A stretch of 64,000 nt of DNA from Stenotrophomonas rhizophila (GTDB taxonomy: Bacteria; Pseudomonadota; Gammaproteobacteria; Xanthomonadales; Xanthomonadaceae): positions 799,605 to 863,604 of the forward strand of contig NZ_CP007597.1 in NCBI RefSeq assembly GCF_000661955.1, read 5' to 3'. Both the position numbers and the translations under genes were made by a program. The first letter of the stretch is position 1. Each line of letters opens with the position of its first letter. Shown here piece by piece: positions 33,748 through 42,450 of this stretch. The notes below the pieces were generated by a model. That model made no database searches, had not been told where the DNA came from, and worked only from the letters and a program-made list of their open reading frames with translations.

Positions 33748-34664
33748 CGGTAATAATCGCTGCGGCCGCCCGGCTGGCGCTTGAAGCGGCGGTGGATCCA
33801 CAGGTACTGATCCGGTGCTTCGCGCACCATCGCTTCGATGGCCTGGTTGACGCGTGCGGTATCGGCTTCCACATCCTCGCTGGGGAAATTCTCCAGCGGT
33901 GCGCCGATCTTGAGGAAATACCGGCCGCCTTCGCGGCGATGGAAATACGGCACCACCGCGCAACCGGTCATGCGGGACAACTGGTGGGTGGCGGTGATGG
34001 TGGCGGCGGTGTGCCCGAAGAACGGCACGAACACGGTGTCCTTGCCGCGCATGTCCTGGTCCGGGGCGTACCACAGGAACCCGCCCTTCTTCAGGTGGCG
34101 CACGGTGGCGCGGATGTCCTCGTTGGCATACATCGCCTTGGCATAGCGCAGCCGGCCGAACTTCACCGCCCATTCGTACACCGGGTTGCGGTGCTTGCGG
34201 TACATGCCCGACAGATCCACGTGGTCGCACAACAGGCGCCCGCACATCTCCAGCGTCATGAAGTGGCCCGAGACCAGCAGCACGCCGCGGCCTTCGGCCT
34301 GCAGGCGCTGCAGGTGCTCCAGCCCTTCGATCTGCACCTGCGGGCGGATGCTGTCGATGCTGCCCCACCAGGCCCGGGCGAACTCGAAGATGCCCACGCC
34401 CAGGGCGTCGAAGCTGTCGCGCAGCAGGCGCTGCCGCCAGGCTTCGTCCTTTTCCGGGAAACATAGGCGCAGGTTGACCTCGGCCGCGCGCCGGCGGCTG
34501 CCGGCCAGGCGGTAGGCCACGGTGCCAACGCCGCGGCCCAGCGCGCGCTGCAGCATCCAGGGCAGCCGGGCCACGCCGAAGGCGGCGAACATGACGGCGA
34601 ACATCGGCCAGTTGCGCGGGTCGCGCAGGGACGGGCGGGTGGCGGTGGAAGCGTTATCTGACAT
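33744..34664 (-). CDS. lpxL: Lipid A biosynthesis lauroyl/myristoyl acyltransferase (LpxL/HtrB family)
   Basis: 306 residues with one N-terminal TM segment (WPMFAVMFAAFGVARLPWML), the HX4(D/E) acyltransferase box SGHFMTLEM (about residue 135), and YRKHRNPVYEW and APDQDM further on, all LpxL-family features. It transfers a secondary acyl chain from acyl-ACP to Kdo2-lipid IVA at the inner membrane. It is divergent from waaA, which makes the Kdo-containing acceptor, with 86 bases between them. Paralogues (LpxL, LpxM, LpxP) cannot be separated by eye. Its stop codon comes from the GTAG array. Confidence 0.9.
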   Translation of the reverse strand: MSDNASTATRPSLRDPRNWPMFAVMFAAFGVARLPWMLQRALGRGVGTVAYRLAGSRRRAAEVNLRLCFPEKDEAWRQRLLRDSFDALGVGIFEFARAWWGSIDSIRPQVQIEGLEHLQRLQAEGRGVLLVSGHFMTLEMCGRLLCDHVDLSGMYRKHRNPVYEWAVKFGRLRYAKAMYANEDIRATVRHLKKGGFLWYAPDQDMRGKDTVFVPFFGHTAATITATHQLSRMTGCAVVPYFHRREGGRYFLKIGAPLENFPSEDVEADTARVNQAIEAMVREAPDQYLWIHRRFKRQPGGRSDYYR

Positions 34665-34750
34665 GGATTGGATTCTAATGGATGCATCCCGGCAGGCCCA
34701 TCACGGCGGTGCGGGATGCCTTCCCCGCGCCGCTCCCGTATCCTCTGCGC

Positions 34751-36049
34751 ATGCGCAAAAGCCCTGTCGAATGGATCCTGCGCGGCCTGTACTCGGCCGT
34801 GTTGTACCTGTTGCTGCCGATCACCGTGTACCACCTGGTCTGGCGCGGGTTCCGGGTGCGTGAGTACTTCCGCCGCTGGGACGAGCGTTACGCTTCCTAT
34901 CCGCACCCCAGCGGGCAGCCGCGGGTGTGGCTGCACGCGGTGTCGGTGGGCGAGGTCAACGCCGCCGCACCGCTGGTCAATGCCCTGCGTGCGTTGCGCC
35001 CGGATATCCGCTGGGTGATCACCACCATCACCCCGACCGGTTCCGAACGCGTACGCGCGCTGTGGGGCGACGCCCTGGACCATGTCTACCTGCCCTACGA
35101 CGTGCCGGGCAGCGTCGGCCGCTTCCTCGGCCACTTCAAGCCCAGCCTGGCGCTGATCCTGGAAACCGAGCTGTGGCCGAACATGCTGTTCGGCTGCCGG
35201 GACCGGGGCATTCCGGTGTACATCCTCAACGCGCGTCTGTCGGCACGCTCGCTGCGCGGGTATCGCCTGCTGAGGTCATTGATCGGGCGCGCGCTGCGCA
35301 CGGTCACCTGCGTGGCCGCGCAGTCGCAGGACGATGCGGAGCGCTTCATCCAGCTGGGTGCACGTCCCGAGCAGGTGCAGGCGCTGGGCAACCTGAAGTT
35401 CGATATCGCCGCACCCAACGTGCAGGCCTTCGTGGCCCAGTTCCATGCGCTGGTGCCGGGTGATCGCCCGGTGTGGATCGCCGCCAGCACCCATGAAGGC
35501 GAAGAGCAGGCCACCATCGACCTGCACCGGCGCCTGCGCGAGGCACTGCCGGGCCTGCTGCTGTTGTGGGCGCCGCGCCATCCCGAGCGCTTCCCGCGGG
35601 TGGAGGCACTGGCCCGCGAGCAGGGCTGGAAGGTGGCCACGCGCCGCCAGCAGCAGTGGCCGCAGGCCGACACCGACGTGTTCGTGATCGACACGCTGGG
35701 CGAGCTGATGTCCTTCTACGGCTGTGCGCAGGTCGCCTTCGTCGGCGGCAGCCTGCAGGCGATCGGCGGCCACAACCTGCTGGAACCGGCAGCCATGGGA
35801 ACGGCGTCGGTGACCGGCCCGCACCTGCACAACTTCGCCGAGATCTCCCGGCGCATGCGCGAGGCCGGTGCGGTGGTGATCGCCGACGATGCACAGGGCG
35901 TGGGCGATGCGCTGTTGACCCTGCTGCGCGATCCGCAGGCGCGCGAAGACATGGCCCGCGCCGGCTGCATGCTGGTCAGCAATGGACGCGGCGCGCTCGA
36001 CCGCACCGTGGCGCTGATCGCCCCGCACCTGCCGCCGCCGGTGGCGTGA
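34751..36049 (+). CDS. waaA: 3-deoxy-D-manno-octulosonic acid transferase (Kdo transferase)
   Basis: 432 residues, GT30 family. An N-terminal membrane anchor (GLYSAVLYLLLPITVYHL) precedes a GT-B fold with WLHAVSVGEVNAA (acceptor-site Glu in GEVNAA), TGSERV, LILETELWPN and, in the donor domain, GGSLQAIGGHNLLEPAAMG. WaaA adds Kdo from CMP-Kdo to lipid IVA, an essential step of lipopolysaccharide synthesis, on the cytoplasmic face of the inner membrane. ATG 34751 begins the anchor; the frame is open 23 codons further upstream without a ribosome site. Confidence 0.95.
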   Translation: MRKSPVEWILRGLYSAVLYLLLPITVYHLVWRGFRVREYFRRWDERYASYPHPSGQPRVWLHAVSVGEVNAAAPLVNALRALRPDIRWVITTITPTGSERVRALWGDALDHVYLPYDVPGSVGRFLGHFKPSLALILETELWPNMLFGCRDRGIPVYILNARLSARSLRGYRLLRSLIGRALRTVTCVAAQSQDDAERFIQLGARPEQVQALGNLKFDIAAPNVQAFVAQFHALVPGDRPVWIAASTHEGEEQATIDLHRRLREALPGLLLLWAPRHPERFPRVEALAREQGWKVATRRQQQWPQADTDVFVIDTLGELMSFYGCAQVAFVGGSLQAIGGHNLLEPAAMGTASVTGPHLHNFAEISRRMREAGAVVIADDAQGVGDALLTLLRDPQAREDMARAGCMLVSNGRGALDRTVALIAPHLPPPVA

Positions 36050-36070
36050 GCTCCGGCGGCAGCAGGCCGC

Positions 36071-37453
36071 TTATGCCGCTGCCACCAGCAGGTCGCCCAG
36101 GAACAGGTAGGCGAAGCCGAAGTAGATGAACACGCCGATCAGATCCATGATCGAGGTGATCATCGGCGACGACAGCGTGGCCGGGTCGGTGCCGATACGG
36201 CGCGCCGCAAACGGCAGCAGCGCGCCGATGATGCCGCCCAGCGCGGTGCACACCAGCATGCTGGAGCCGACCACCAGCAGCACGTCCATGCCCACGCCCT
36301 TGCTGAAGTACGCCAGGATCGCTTCCAGCACGGCGATGGTGACGCCCAGGCCGGCGGCCACCGGCAGCTCGCGCCGCACCACGAACCACACGTCGCGCCA
36401 GCTCAGCTTCAACTCGCCCAGCGCCATGCTGCGGATCACCAGCGTGGCCGACTGACTGCCGGTGTTGCCGCCCATGTCCACGATCGGGGCGATGAACGCG
36501 GCCAGCACGATTACCTGCGACAGCAGCGCCTCCTGCGCGGCCACGAAGGTGCTGGTGAGGATGCCGAAGCCGGTCAGGATCGCCAGCCAGAACACGCGTA
36601 CCCGGAACATCTGCTTCAGCGGCGTGGTGCGTACATCCAGGTCGTTGCCCTGCGCGCTCACCGTGCCGCCGAAGCGCGCCAGCTGCGCGGCATCCTGTTG
36701 CTTCTCGATGTCCATCGCATCGTCGACGGTGACGATGCCGATCATGCGCCCATCGGCATGGGTGACCGGCAGCGCCAGCAGGTCGTAGCGGCGGATCAGT
36801 TCGGCGGCCTGCAACTGCGGCCAGTAGGCATCGGCGGTGGTGGGCGGGCTGCGCATGATCGATTCGATCGGCGCGTTGCCGTCGGCCAGCACCAGGTCGC
36901 GCAGGGAGATGCTGCCGTGCAGGCGCTGGTCGAGGTCGAGCACGAAGATGATGTCGATGGTCTCCTTGTCCAGCGCGGTATGGCGCAGGTGGGCGATGGC
37001 GTCGGCCACCGTCATCTGCGGGGCCAGGCAGGCGTAGTCAGAGGTGGTCACCGCGCCCACGGTGCCCTCGGGGTAGGCCGCCATGCGCAGCAGGTCATCG
37101 CGCTCGACCTTGGCCAGCGCGGGCAGCAGGTGCTGGCGCGCCGCCTCATCGAGGCGGTGGTAGAGGTCGGCGCGGTCGTCGGACGGCAGGTGCTCGAACA
37201 GCGTTACCACGGCGTCGCGCGGCATCGCGGTGAGCAGTGCGTCCTGCGCGCCGTCGGGAAAGTGGGCGAACAGCTCGGCACGTGCGGGCGGTGGCAGCAG
37301 CATCAGCAGGCCGAGCGTGACCTCAGTGCCGAACAGGTCGAGCGCTTCGACCAGATCCAGTGCATGCGTGGTGCTGGCGATGCTGGCAAAGGCAGCGGCA
37401 TCGCGCGAGCGGATCAGGGTGCGGATCGAGAACAGAAGGTCTTCGCGGTTCAT
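36071..37453 (-). CDS. mgtE: MgtE-family magnesium transporter
   Basis: 460 residues: an N-terminal superhelical MgtE_N domain (about 1-130, with HFPDGAQDALLTAMPRD), two CBS domains (about 135-255: YACLAPQMTVADAI and ESIMRSPPTTADAYWPQ), then five TM helices carrying the MgtE pore motif (APIVDMGGNTGSQSATLVIRSMALGE). The cytosolic part senses intracellular Mg2+ and closes the channel. It is second in an operon after a secreted protein of unknown function, with a 120-base gap. Confidence 0.95.
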   Translation of the reverse strand: MNREDLLFSIRTLIRSRDAAAFASIASTTHALDLVEALDLFGTEVTLGLLMLLPPPARAELFAHFPDGAQDALLTAMPRDAVVTLFEHLPSDDRADLYHRLDEAARQHLLPALAKVERDDLLRMAAYPEGTVGAVTTSDYACLAPQMTVADAIAHLRHTALDKETIDIIFVLDLDQRLHGSISLRDLVLADGNAPIESIMRSPPTTADAYWPQLQAAELIRRYDLLALPVTHADGRMIGIVTVDDAMDIEKQQDAAQLARFGGTVSAQGNDLDVRTTPLKQMFRVRVFWLAILTGFGILTSTFVAAQEALLSQVIVLAAFIAPIVDMGGNTGSQSATLVIRSMALGELKLSWRDVWFVVRRELPVAAGLGVTIAVLEAILAYFSKGVGMDVLLVVGSSMLVCTALGGIIGALLPFAARRIGTDPATLSSPMITSIMDLIGVFIYFGFAYLFLGDLLVAAA

Positions 37454-37573
37454 GGAATTCTCCAGCAGGTAGCAATGGGGCAGGCCGCAGCGGGCATCGG
37501 CAACGACGCTGGCGCGGCAGGCGGTCAGTGGACGAAGTGACGCGGTGCGACAGGCGACGCGCGCGACCGCTGC

Positions 37574-38242
37574 TCAGGGCAGGGCGGCGAGATTGAAGCC
37601 CAACGTCAGCCACTGCCCGTTGGGGTGGTGATGCACGCGCCCGGCGAGCAGGTCCACGCTGGCACCGGGCCACAGCAGCCGGCGCACGCCGATCTGGCTG
37701 CTGCGCTGGCGGTCGGCATCGCGCGCGCTTTCGGCCAGCAGTGACCAGTCGCGATGCAGCGCCACCTCGATGCCGACGCCGCTGGTGCGCCCCTGCCCGT
37801 GTGCGTGGTGGGCCCAGCCGAGGTTGAGGTGCAGCTGCACCCGGTCCTGCGCATCCAGCGCGACAGTCAGCGGAACCGTGAGGTTCCAGTCATCGCCGCG
37901 CGGTCGGTGCGTGGTGCCGCCCAGGCCGGCGCTGGCGGCCAGGCCCCAGCGTCGCTCCTTCCGCTCGACCAGCACGCGCTTGGCGCCCATGGCCCACTGC
38001 GTGGCGGGCTGGCCCGGCAGGCGGGTGAGGCCGAGCGACCATTCGGTATCGGCCACGGTGCAGGCCGGCACGGCGGTCCATTCCTGGCCGTCGCGGGTAT
38101 GCCGCACCCAGCTTTCCAGCTGGCAATGGTGCGCATCGGTGATGCTGGCATCGTCCACCAGCAGGCTGGCGGCGGCGCGGGTATCGAGGGGAAGCACGGC
38201 CGCGCTCAACAACAGCGGGACCAGTACACGGCACTGGTGCAT
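37574..38242 (-). CDS. Hypothetical secreted, probably outer-membrane protein upstream of mgtE
   Basis: 222 residues from ATG 38242 with a signal peptide (CRVLVPLLLSAAVLPLDTRA-AA). The mature protein alternates polar and hydrophobic residues in many short strands (VQLHLNLGWAHH, GVGIEVALHRDWSLLAES, WLTLGFNLAAL) and ends in a run of hydrophobics, suggesting a small beta-barrel or beta-sandwich. Two cysteines (HHCQLESW, PACTVAD) may form a disulfide. It is first in the transcript with mgtE and lies behind a long leader (38243-38469), so Mg2+ or envelope stress may control it. No family recognised. Confidence 0.65.
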   Translation of the reverse strand: MHQCRVLVPLLLSAAVLPLDTRAAASLLVDDASITDAHHCQLESWVRHTRDGQEWTAVPACTVADTEWSLGLTRLPGQPATQWAMGAKRVLVERKERRWGLAASAGLGGTTHRPRGDDWNLTVPLTVALDAQDRVQLHLNLGWAHHAHGQGRTSGVGIEVALHRDWSLLAESARDADRQRSSQIGVRRLLWPGASVDLLAGRVHHHPNGQWLTLGFNLAALP

Positions 38243-38469
38243 GGGCAATCTCCAGGCAATCGGAAACGCCAGCGGCACCCTCGTCGGGGTCGTTGGAAAC
38301 GGCGATGCAGGTGATGCGAGGCGGGCGCATCATGCGATGCGCGGGCAAGCCCCGTCCTGTGCGGACGGAGCCAACCTTGGGGTCAGCGGGTCCGTCGGCT
38401 CAGGAGCAGCAACGAGGTCGACTATGACTGTCCAAGGAGGGGTCTCTGGGCGAAGGGAAGGGTGGTGCG
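38243..38469 (-). other. Long 5' leader of the mgtE operon with several hairpins; candidate regulatory RNA
   Basis: About 225 bases between the predicted transcription start and the first ATG. On the minus strand CCTTGG (about 38431-38436) can pair with CCAAGG (about 38375-38380) to close a domain. CGTCC-GCACA-GGACG (about 38353-38367) and GCGCATC-GCAT-GATGCGC (about 38326-38343) are clean hairpins. The leader precedes a magnesium transporter gene, the usual setting of metal-sensing riboswitches, but it does not match the M-box or yybP-ykoY consensus as I recall them. No open frame of note is inside. Confidence 0.4.
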
Positions 38470-38475
38470 GGGCGG

Positions 38476-38504
38476 ACGTTAGAGCGTGTTCCGGTGGGGG
38501 TCAA
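38476..38504 (-). promoter_or_regulatory. Predicted sigma-70 promoter of the mgtE operon
   Basis: On the minus strand TTGACC (38504-38499) and TAACGT (38481-38476) are separated by exactly 17 bases. The -35 matches five of six consensus positions; the -10 is weaker. Transcription would start near 38469. Confidence 0.5.
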
Positions 38505-38897
38505 GCGCTTTTCGCCGGTCTATACCAAGGTATCGGCGGGGTATGCGGGTGCGCGCCTTGGAAACGGGGATGTGTTGGTTTGACGGCGGAAGTGGAGCGC
38601 GCGTGCGTGTGTCGCGTAATGACGCAATTGGCTGGCGTGGCGCGGGTGATAGCACTTGCTCCAAATGGCTGCAACGCCGCTCTTCCATCGCCTATGGCTA
38701 TTCGATGCGTGTCTCTGCCCGATGGCGATAAATCACCAAACGGCTGAGGCCGAGTAACTGATGCGGTGACCAAACTCGACATGCAGAGGCAGTAAGGAAT
38801 CTTCCCACCATTGAACAGGGAGTATTCCTACTTCGCGACTCTGTTGCTTCGCGCATCCTTCTAAAGCCGGAATAGGCTGGCGAAAATGGAGTCACAA
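38505..38897. other. Non-coding stretch of lower GC
   Basis: About 390 bases in which several short frames are open on both strands, but none has a ribosome site, domain or coding-like composition. GC falls from the right end of the mgtE leader toward the small secreted-protein gene. It may be remnant or imported DNA. Nothing functional was identified. Confidence 0.4.
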
Positions 38898-39260
38898 ATG
38901 AGCAGGATGGGATTCGCTTTTTCAGTTGCTGCAGCATTGATAGTTGTTTCACCAAATGCGATGGCCGTTGCTTTTCAGACGGTCAGTCAGACAGCCACGG
39001 GCAGTGTAAATGGTGCTATTGATCTGACCCCCCAGTGCCCCGCAGGATTCGCGCCAATAGCTGGTGGGTGGCGGCCGAGTGACCCGTCTAGCGAGTACAC
39101 ACTTAACTACCCCATGAAGACGAATATACCCAATCACTGGGCGGTAACCCCACGCTTCGCATTGGTCGGGAGTCATCCGAATGGAAATGGGTGGCGCACA
39201 TTCGGCTTCACCAATGCAGACGTGATCGTGGAAATCTATACGGTATGCGCGTCTGGCTGA
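38898..39260 (+). CDS. Small secreted protein of unknown function, compositionally atypical
   Basis: 120 residues from ATG 38898, chosen because GGAG lies 6 bases upstream; an ATG at 38886 is the alternative. A signal peptide (FAFSVAAALIVVSPNAMA-VA) is followed by about 95 residues with one Cys near the start (PQCPAGFAPIAGGW) and one at the end (EIYTVCASG), likely a disulfide around a compact beta fold. The CPxGxxxxxGG pattern resembles small extracellular proteins of xanthomonads, but I cannot name a family. Codons are much richer in A/T than in neighbouring genes, a sign of recent transfer. Confidence 0.65.
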   Translation: MSRMGFAFSVAAALIVVSPNAMAVAFQTVSQTATGSVNGAIDLTPQCPAGFAPIAGGWRPSDPSSEYTLNYPMKTNIPNHWAVTPRFALVGSHPNGNGWRTFGFTNADVIVEIYTVCASG

Positions 39261-39422
39261 TGAGGGGCGCACAGGAGAGGAAGTGAGTCGCTCTGCCACA
39301 TTCCTCAAAATTACTAAGGAGCGTCAGCCATCCCGTCTGTGGCAGATATCGATTTTCTGCTTTTAGCCACGTCGCGTTCTTGGAAGCTGGCTTTGCCCAT
39401 TCTTGGACTTGCGTCAAGACAT

Positions 39423-39452
39423 AAAAAAACCACCCGCATGCGGGTGGTTTTC
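39423..39452. terminator. Bidirectional rho-independent terminator beside tolC
   Basis: AACCACCCGCA-TGCGGGTGGTT is a perfect 11-bp palindrome flanked by A7 on the left and TTTT on the right, so it can end the tolC transcript (minus) and any transcript from the small secreted-protein gene (plus). Confidence 0.92.
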
Positions 39453-39474
39453 CATCCAACGCTGTTGCGGCAGA

Positions 39475-40851
39475 TCAGTTGACCTGGGTGCTCGGCGTGG
39501 CGGCTGCCTGGGTCAGCAGGCGGTTGATGTCCTGCAGTTCGGCGATGTCCAGCGTGCCCACGGCCTGGCCCAGCTGCAGACGGTTCTGCAGGAAGGTGTA
39601 GCGCGCGTTGGCGTAGTCCAGCTGCGCCGAGAACAGGATGCGCTGGTTCTGGATCACGTCCAGCACGGTGCGGGTACCCACTTCCAGGCCCACCTGCGAG
39701 GCGTCGTAGGCGCTCTGTGCCGAGACCACGGCCAGGCGGCGCGCTTCCACTTCGCTGATGCCGGCCACGAGGGTCTGGTAGGCATTGCGGGTGTTGCGGT
39801 CGAGGGCGCGCTTCTGCTGCTCGTAACCGTCCTGCGCGATGTCGCGCTGGGCCAGTGCCTGGCGCACGCCCGACTGGGTGGCACCGCCGGAGAAGATCGG
39901 CACGCTCAGGGTCAGGCCGACGCTGTTGGTGCGCAGGTCGGGGTTATACGAATTGCCAGCACCAATCCCGTTGTCGCCCCACGTGGCTGTCTTGCCCCAG
40001 CTACCGCCCAGCGACAGGGTCGGGTAATGGCCGCCACGGGCGGCCGAGACGCCGGACTCGGCTGCGCTGACCTTCAGCTCCTGCGCCTTCAGCGCCGGGT
40101 TCTGCGCCACCGCTTCGCCCACCAGCTGGTCGATCTGGGCGTACTTGGCCGGCAGTTCCGGGCGGAAGTCGGCCGGCAGGGCGCGCAGGTCGGCCACCGG
40201 CTGGCCGGTCAACTCGGTCAGCGCCTGGTAGCTGTCGGCCAGGGTGTTCTGCGCGACGATGGTGTTGGCGCGGGCCTGGTCGTACTGGGCACGTGCTTCA
40301 TGCACGTCGGTGATCGGTGCCAGGCCCACTTCCAGGCGCTTGTCGGCGAAATCGAACTGCTTCTTGGCCGCCGCTTCGTTGGTCTGCGCGGCGGTCAGCG
40401 ATTCGATCGCCACCAGCACGTTGAAGTACGCCGCCGAGGTGCGCACGATCAGGCTGTCGTTGGCCGAGTCCAGGGTGAAGTCGGCGGCCTGGCTCAGTTC
40501 GCGCTGCGAGCGCAGGTTGGCGAACTGGGTGAAGTTGAACAGGGTCTGGCTGCCGTTGATGGAGTACACCCGACGATTGCTGGTGAGACTGCCAGTCGGC
40601 GGCGTGCCGCCGGTACCACCGCGGTCGTCGGTGCGGCTGCGGTTGAGCGAGGCCTCACCATTGAGCTGCGGCAGCAGCGCGGCACGCGCCTGCACGGCGC
40701 CTTCCTTGTCGTACAGACGGGTCGATTCAGCCGCGGACAGCTGCGGGTCGCCATTGCGCGCCATTTCGTAGACCTGCAGCAGGTCGGCGGCAGAGGCGGT
40801 CATCGGCAGCAGGGCGGCGGCCAGCGCAATAGCGAGGGATCGGCGGATCAT
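39475..40851 (-). CDS. tolC: TolC-family outer-membrane efflux/secretion channel
   Basis: 458 residues with a signal peptide (RSLAIALAAALLPMTASA-AD) followed by two repeated halves of the OEP fold: DLLQVYEMARNGDPQLSAAES opens the first, and PTGSLTSNRRVYSING and LTLSVPIFSGGATQSGVRQALAQ mark the barrel strands. TolC forms the exit duct for RND, MFS or type I systems. It lies downstream of pcm (16 bases) in one operon, a linkage I recall from related genomes. The RND pump 3 kb away has no channel gene of its own and may use this one. Confidence 0.92.
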   Translation of the reverse strand: MIRRSLAIALAAALLPMTASAADLLQVYEMARNGDPQLSAAESTRLYDKEGAVQARAALLPQLNGEASLNRSRTDDRGGTGGTPPTGSLTSNRRVYSINGSQTLFNFTQFANLRSQRELSQAADFTLDSANDSLIVRTSAAYFNVLVAIESLTAAQTNEAAAKKQFDFADKRLEVGLAPITDVHEARAQYDQARANTIVAQNTLADSYQALTELTGQPVADLRALPADFRPELPAKYAQIDQLVGEAVAQNPALKAQELKVSAAESGVSAARGGHYPTLSLGGSWGKTATWGDNGIGAGNSYNPDLRTNSVGLTLSVPIFSGGATQSGVRQALAQRDIAQDGYEQQKRALDRNTRNAYQTLVAGISEVEARRLAVVSAQSAYDASQVGLEVGTRTVLDVIQNQRILFSAQLDYANARYTFLQNRLQLGQAVGTLDIAELQDINRLLTQAAATPSTQVN

Positions 40852-40867
40852 TGCGGCTTCCTTGGAC

Positions 40868-41515
40868 TCAGAGTTGGAACTGGGGCGCCGGAGCGGCACC
40901 GCGCAGGTAATCGATATCGGTTTCAAACAGGGACTCGGTGCTGCCGTCGGCCTTGACCAGCACCGCTTCCATCACCGGCGACTGGCCGCGGATGACGAAC
41001 AGACGGCCACCGGGACGCAGCCACTGGGTGAAACGTGACGGGATGGTGTCCACCGCGGCGGTCACGCAGATCGCGTCGAAGCGGCGCTCGGTTTCCCAGG
41101 TCAGGGCATCGGCGGTTTCAATCCGCACGTTGTTGCCCAGGCCGGCGGCATCCAGGCGCGCACGCGCACCGGTAGCCAGTTCCGGCTGGATTTCCAGGCT
41201 CAGCACTTCGCGGGCCAGCTCGCCCATGCAGGCGCTCAGGAAGCCGCTGCCGGTGCCGATTTCCAGCACTTCGTCGCCCGGCTGCAGATCCAGCGCCTGC
41301 AGGGTGCGGCCTTCGATGACCGGCTTCATCATCTTCTGCCCGAAGCCCAGCGGCAGTTCGATGTCGGCATACGCCAGGGCCTTGTGCGATTCAGCGACGA
41401 ACGCTTCGCGCGGCAGGCGTGCCAGTACATCGAGCACGCGGATCTCCAGCACGTCCCAGGGACGGATCTGCTGTTCAACCATCAGTTCGCGGGCGTGGGA
41501 GTAATCGATCGTCAT
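40868..41515 (-). CDS. pcm: Protein-L-isoaspartate O-methyltransferase family protein
   Basis: 215 residues: MVEQQIRPWDVLEIRVLDVL, then REAFVAE and LPLGFGQKMMKPVI, the PCMT N-terminal signature with the isoaspartate-binding loop, followed by SAM motif I VLEIGTGSGFLSA and LRPGGRLFVI. The enzyme methylates L-isoaspartyl residues to start repair of damaged proteins. The C-terminus (LRGAAPAPQFQL) is short. ATG 41515 was chosen by family start; the frame is open 24 codons further. It is the first gene of the pcm-tolC operon. Confidence 0.9.
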   Translation of the reverse strand: MTIDYSHARELMVEQQIRPWDVLEIRVLDVLARLPREAFVAESHKALAYADIELPLGFGQKMMKPVIEGRTLQALDLQPGDEVLEIGTGSGFLSACMGELAREVLSLEIQPELATGARARLDAAGLGNNVRIETADALTWETERRFDAICVTAAVDTIPSRFTQWLRPGGRLFVIRGQSPVMEAVLVKADGSTESLFETDIDYLRGAAPAPQFQL

Positions 41516-41653
41516 GAGGTTTCTAGTTCCAGCGCAGTGGGCCGGCCATTTTACCGGTGCCGGGAGCCGGCGGCGCGCTGAGAGCATCGCTGCCGTCGCG
41601 CCGGGGTCGCAGTGCCGGAAGTCACCGCGACCTCCGGTCCATTCATGTTGTTC

Positions 41654-42325
41654 TCACGCCGTGGGGCGCGGCGCGTAGGCCCTCAGGAAGAACGCCACGC
41701 TGGCGCTCACGTGGGCATCGGCGTCGCAGTCGGCCGGGGTCGGTCGCAGCCCGCACATCATATGCGTATGCAGCTCGCCTTTGATGAGGGTCATCAACTG
41801 CAGCGCGGCGGTTTCACAGTCGTCGATCTCCAGCTCGCCACGGGCCACGCGGGCCCGCAGGAACTCGGCCAGGGCGTCGGTGGTGCGTTGCGGGCCGGCC
41901 ACCCAGAACATCTCGCGCAGGCGGTCATCGGTTTCCGGGGCCATCATCACCCGCTGCACCGCCACCGCCTCGGCCGAGGTGATCATGCTGAAAAACGCGT
42001 GGCCGATGCCCAGCAGCTGGTCGTGCAGCGGCCCTTCGGCGTCGGTGACAAACAGCGCGTCGGGCAGCATGGCGACACAGGTGGACTTCACAGCTTCGGT
42101 GAAAAGTGCCTCTTTGTCGCCGAAATGGCTGTAAACGGTCAGCTTGGACACCCCCGCCTGGGCGGCAATGCTGTCCATGCTTACCCCGTTATAGCCCTGG
42201 TCCACGAACAGGGCCTTGGCCGCCTCCAGGATCGCCGCGCGCTTGCCCAGGTCCTTCGGGCGCCCCGGCCCGGAGGCCTTGGCGGCGGGCTTGGCAGGGG
42301 CAATGGGGGCGGTCGGATCGGTCAT
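41654..42325 (-). CDS. TetR/AcrR-family repressor of the adjacent RND pump
   Basis: 223 residues. After a Pro/Ala-rich basic N-terminus (GPGRPKDLGKR) the helix-turn-helix is clear: AAILEAAKALFVDQGYNGVSMDSIAAQAGVSKLTVYSHFGDKEALF (about residues 30-75). The C-terminal ligand domain is of the TetR_C_33/AefR type. It is divergent from the adaptor gene with a 125-bp gap that carries two candidate operators, the standard arrangement for local control (as SmeT, MexL). An inducer is not known. Confidence 0.92.
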   Translation of the reverse strand: MTDPTAPIAPAKPAAKASGPGRPKDLGKRAAILEAAKALFVDQGYNGVSMDSIAAQAGVSKLTVYSHFGDKEALFTEAVKSTCVAMLPDALFVTDAEGPLHDQLLGIGHAFFSMITSAEAVAVQRVMMAPETDDRLREMFWVAGPQRTTDALAEFLRARVARGELEIDDCETAALQLMTLIKGELHTHMMCGLRPTPADCDADAHVSASVAFFLRAYAPRPTA

Positions 42326-42339
42326 CCAAACAATACTAG

Positions 42340-42375
42340 ACCAATCGGTTCGATATTTATACTATACCGGCTGGT
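42340..42375. promoter_or_regulatory. Two ACCARYCGGT operator candidates between tetR and the RND operon
   Basis: ACCAATCGGT (42340-42349) on the plus strand and ACCGGCTGGT (42366-42375), whose complement is ACCAGCCGGT, fit ACCARYCGGT in opposite orientations, 26 bases apart. They flank the AT-rich TATTTATACTATA, the only likely core-promoter sequence in the gap. Binding of the TetR-family product here would block both genes. Confidence 0.5.
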
Positions 42376-42450
42376 TCACTATTAGCCGTGCTGCAACAGT
42401 ATGTTGCCGGCGCGAATTTTTCCCGGATTTCTTCTCAGGTCCTGTACCTC

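Noticed and set aside
38243..38470. M-box, yybP-ykoY or cobalamin riboswitch
   Set aside because: None of the conserved sequence blocks of these classes that I recall could be found on either strand; only generic hairpins are evident.
38486..38955. Short open frames between the mgtE leader and the small secreted-protein gene
   Set aside because: No ribosome sites, domains or coding-like composition; frames overlap on both strands.
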